Origin: Clostridia bacterium
GTDB taxonomy: Bacteria; Bacillota; Clostridia; Oscillospirales; Acutalibacteraceae
Length of the DNA stretch: 60,414 nt
Assembly (NCBI GenBank): GCA_017434985.1
Contig: JAFSFY010000061.1
Coordinates: forward strand, 1 to 60,414
Direction of reading: 5' to 3'
The translations under genes were made by a program, and so were the position numbers. The notes beneath the pieces were generated by a model. It made no database searches. It saw only the letters and a list, made by a program, of their open reading frames with translations, and was not told where the DNA came from. Each line of letters begins with the position of its first letter. Position 1 is the stretch's first letter. Positions 60,290-60,414 of this stretch are shown here, one piece after another.

Positions 60290-60414
60290 TTATACTCCTT
60301 GAAGAGCCTTGACAATTTGAATAACTACAAGCACTAGTGAGGCTATCTTCGTCAATAGAATAATTGCGTCAGATGTTACATTTCCTTTGGATTCTGTTTT
60401 GCTTTTGGCATTTA
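60290..60414 (-). CDS. C-terminal end of a small membrane protein (partial)
   Basis: An open frame entering from the right edge on the minus strand and ending with TAA at 60290-60292. The last 41 residues are visible: a polar Lys/Ser-rich stretch (NAKSKTESKGNVTSDA), then one hydrophobic segment (IILLTKIASLVLVVIQIV) and KALQGV. A terminator follows at once, which supports a real gene. The DNA is more AT-rich than its neighbours. The family cannot be named from this fragment. Confidence 0.6.
   Translation of the reverse strand, partial: NAKSKTESKGNVTSDAIILLTKIASLVLVVIQIVKALQGV

Overview
The window is a stretch of a bacterial chromosome from the Clostridia, most likely the Oscillospirales/Ruminococcaceae-like part of that class. 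This rests on inference from gene content and order, not on a marker-gene match. Supporting points are a PolC-type replicative polymerase, a frr-uppS-cdsA-dxr-rseP-ispG-polC block, a yicC-remA-gmk-rpoZ-priA-def-fmt-rsmB-rlmN-prpC-prkC-rsgA block in the Bacillus/Clostridium order, a GerW/YtfJ sporulation-type protein, a PASTA kinase, AGGAGG-type ribosome binding sites almost everywhere, and TTGACA/TATAAT-type promoters with 17-nt spacers. Coding regions are moderately GC-rich, with many GCG, CGT and GGC codons. No rRNA, tRNA, CRISPR array, transposase or integrase gene was seen. No stretch longer than 300 bases lacks a gene.

Layout, left to right. 1-181: a foldback array of small hairpins and a dispersed hairpin repeat. 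182-1837: dut, an Sfp-type phosphopantetheinyl transferase and queH. 1987-14977: pyrH, frr, uppS, cdsA, dxr, rseP, ispG, polC, a TrmA/RlmD methyltransferase and an aldose epimerase; this covers nucleotide supply, isoprenoid and phospholipid precursors, membrane proteolysis and replication. 15021-21640: a carbohydrate cluster with two AraC regulators, a GH13 glycosidase, a GH28-like beta-helix protein and L-fucose isomerase, all without signal peptides. 21682-23092: a HAD phosphatase and an HD-domain protein behind a perfect consensus promoter. 23093-24182: an AT-rich island with one orphan gene, its own promoter and terminator, bracketed by related hairpin repeats. 24183-26491: pncB, ppa and rpmB on the minus strand. 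26645-31434: a degenerate M50 protein, scpA, scpB, gerW-like, a DacF-type carboxypeptidase, an RsuA/RluB pseudouridine synthase and a small Cys-tailed protein.

31474-34713: a three-gene biotin-dependent carboxyltransferase cluster with the subunit set of a soluble transcarboxylase. 34802-46823: the yicC-to-rsgA translation, division and signalling block, with no coaBC between rpoZ and priA. 46928-53616: a PucR/CdaR-type regulator preceded by two operator-like palindromes 21 bp apart, then ftsE, ftsX, two tandem M23 coiled-coil murein hydrolases and an S41 protein that lacks its catalytic serine; this looks like a cell-wall remodelling module. 53717-55416: an ECF sigma factor and its membrane partner. 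55459-60017: an ABC exporter, a GH78-like six-hairpin glycosidase and a hemolysin III/PAQR protein. 60290-60414: the C-terminal end of a small membrane protein that runs off the window.

Most of the window is conserved housekeeping DNA. The parts most worth following up are the orphan island and its repeat family, the paired operators before the regulator-ftsEX module together with that module's inactive-looking S41 protein, the soluble transcarboxylase-like cluster, and the catalytically degenerate M50 protein beside scpAB.
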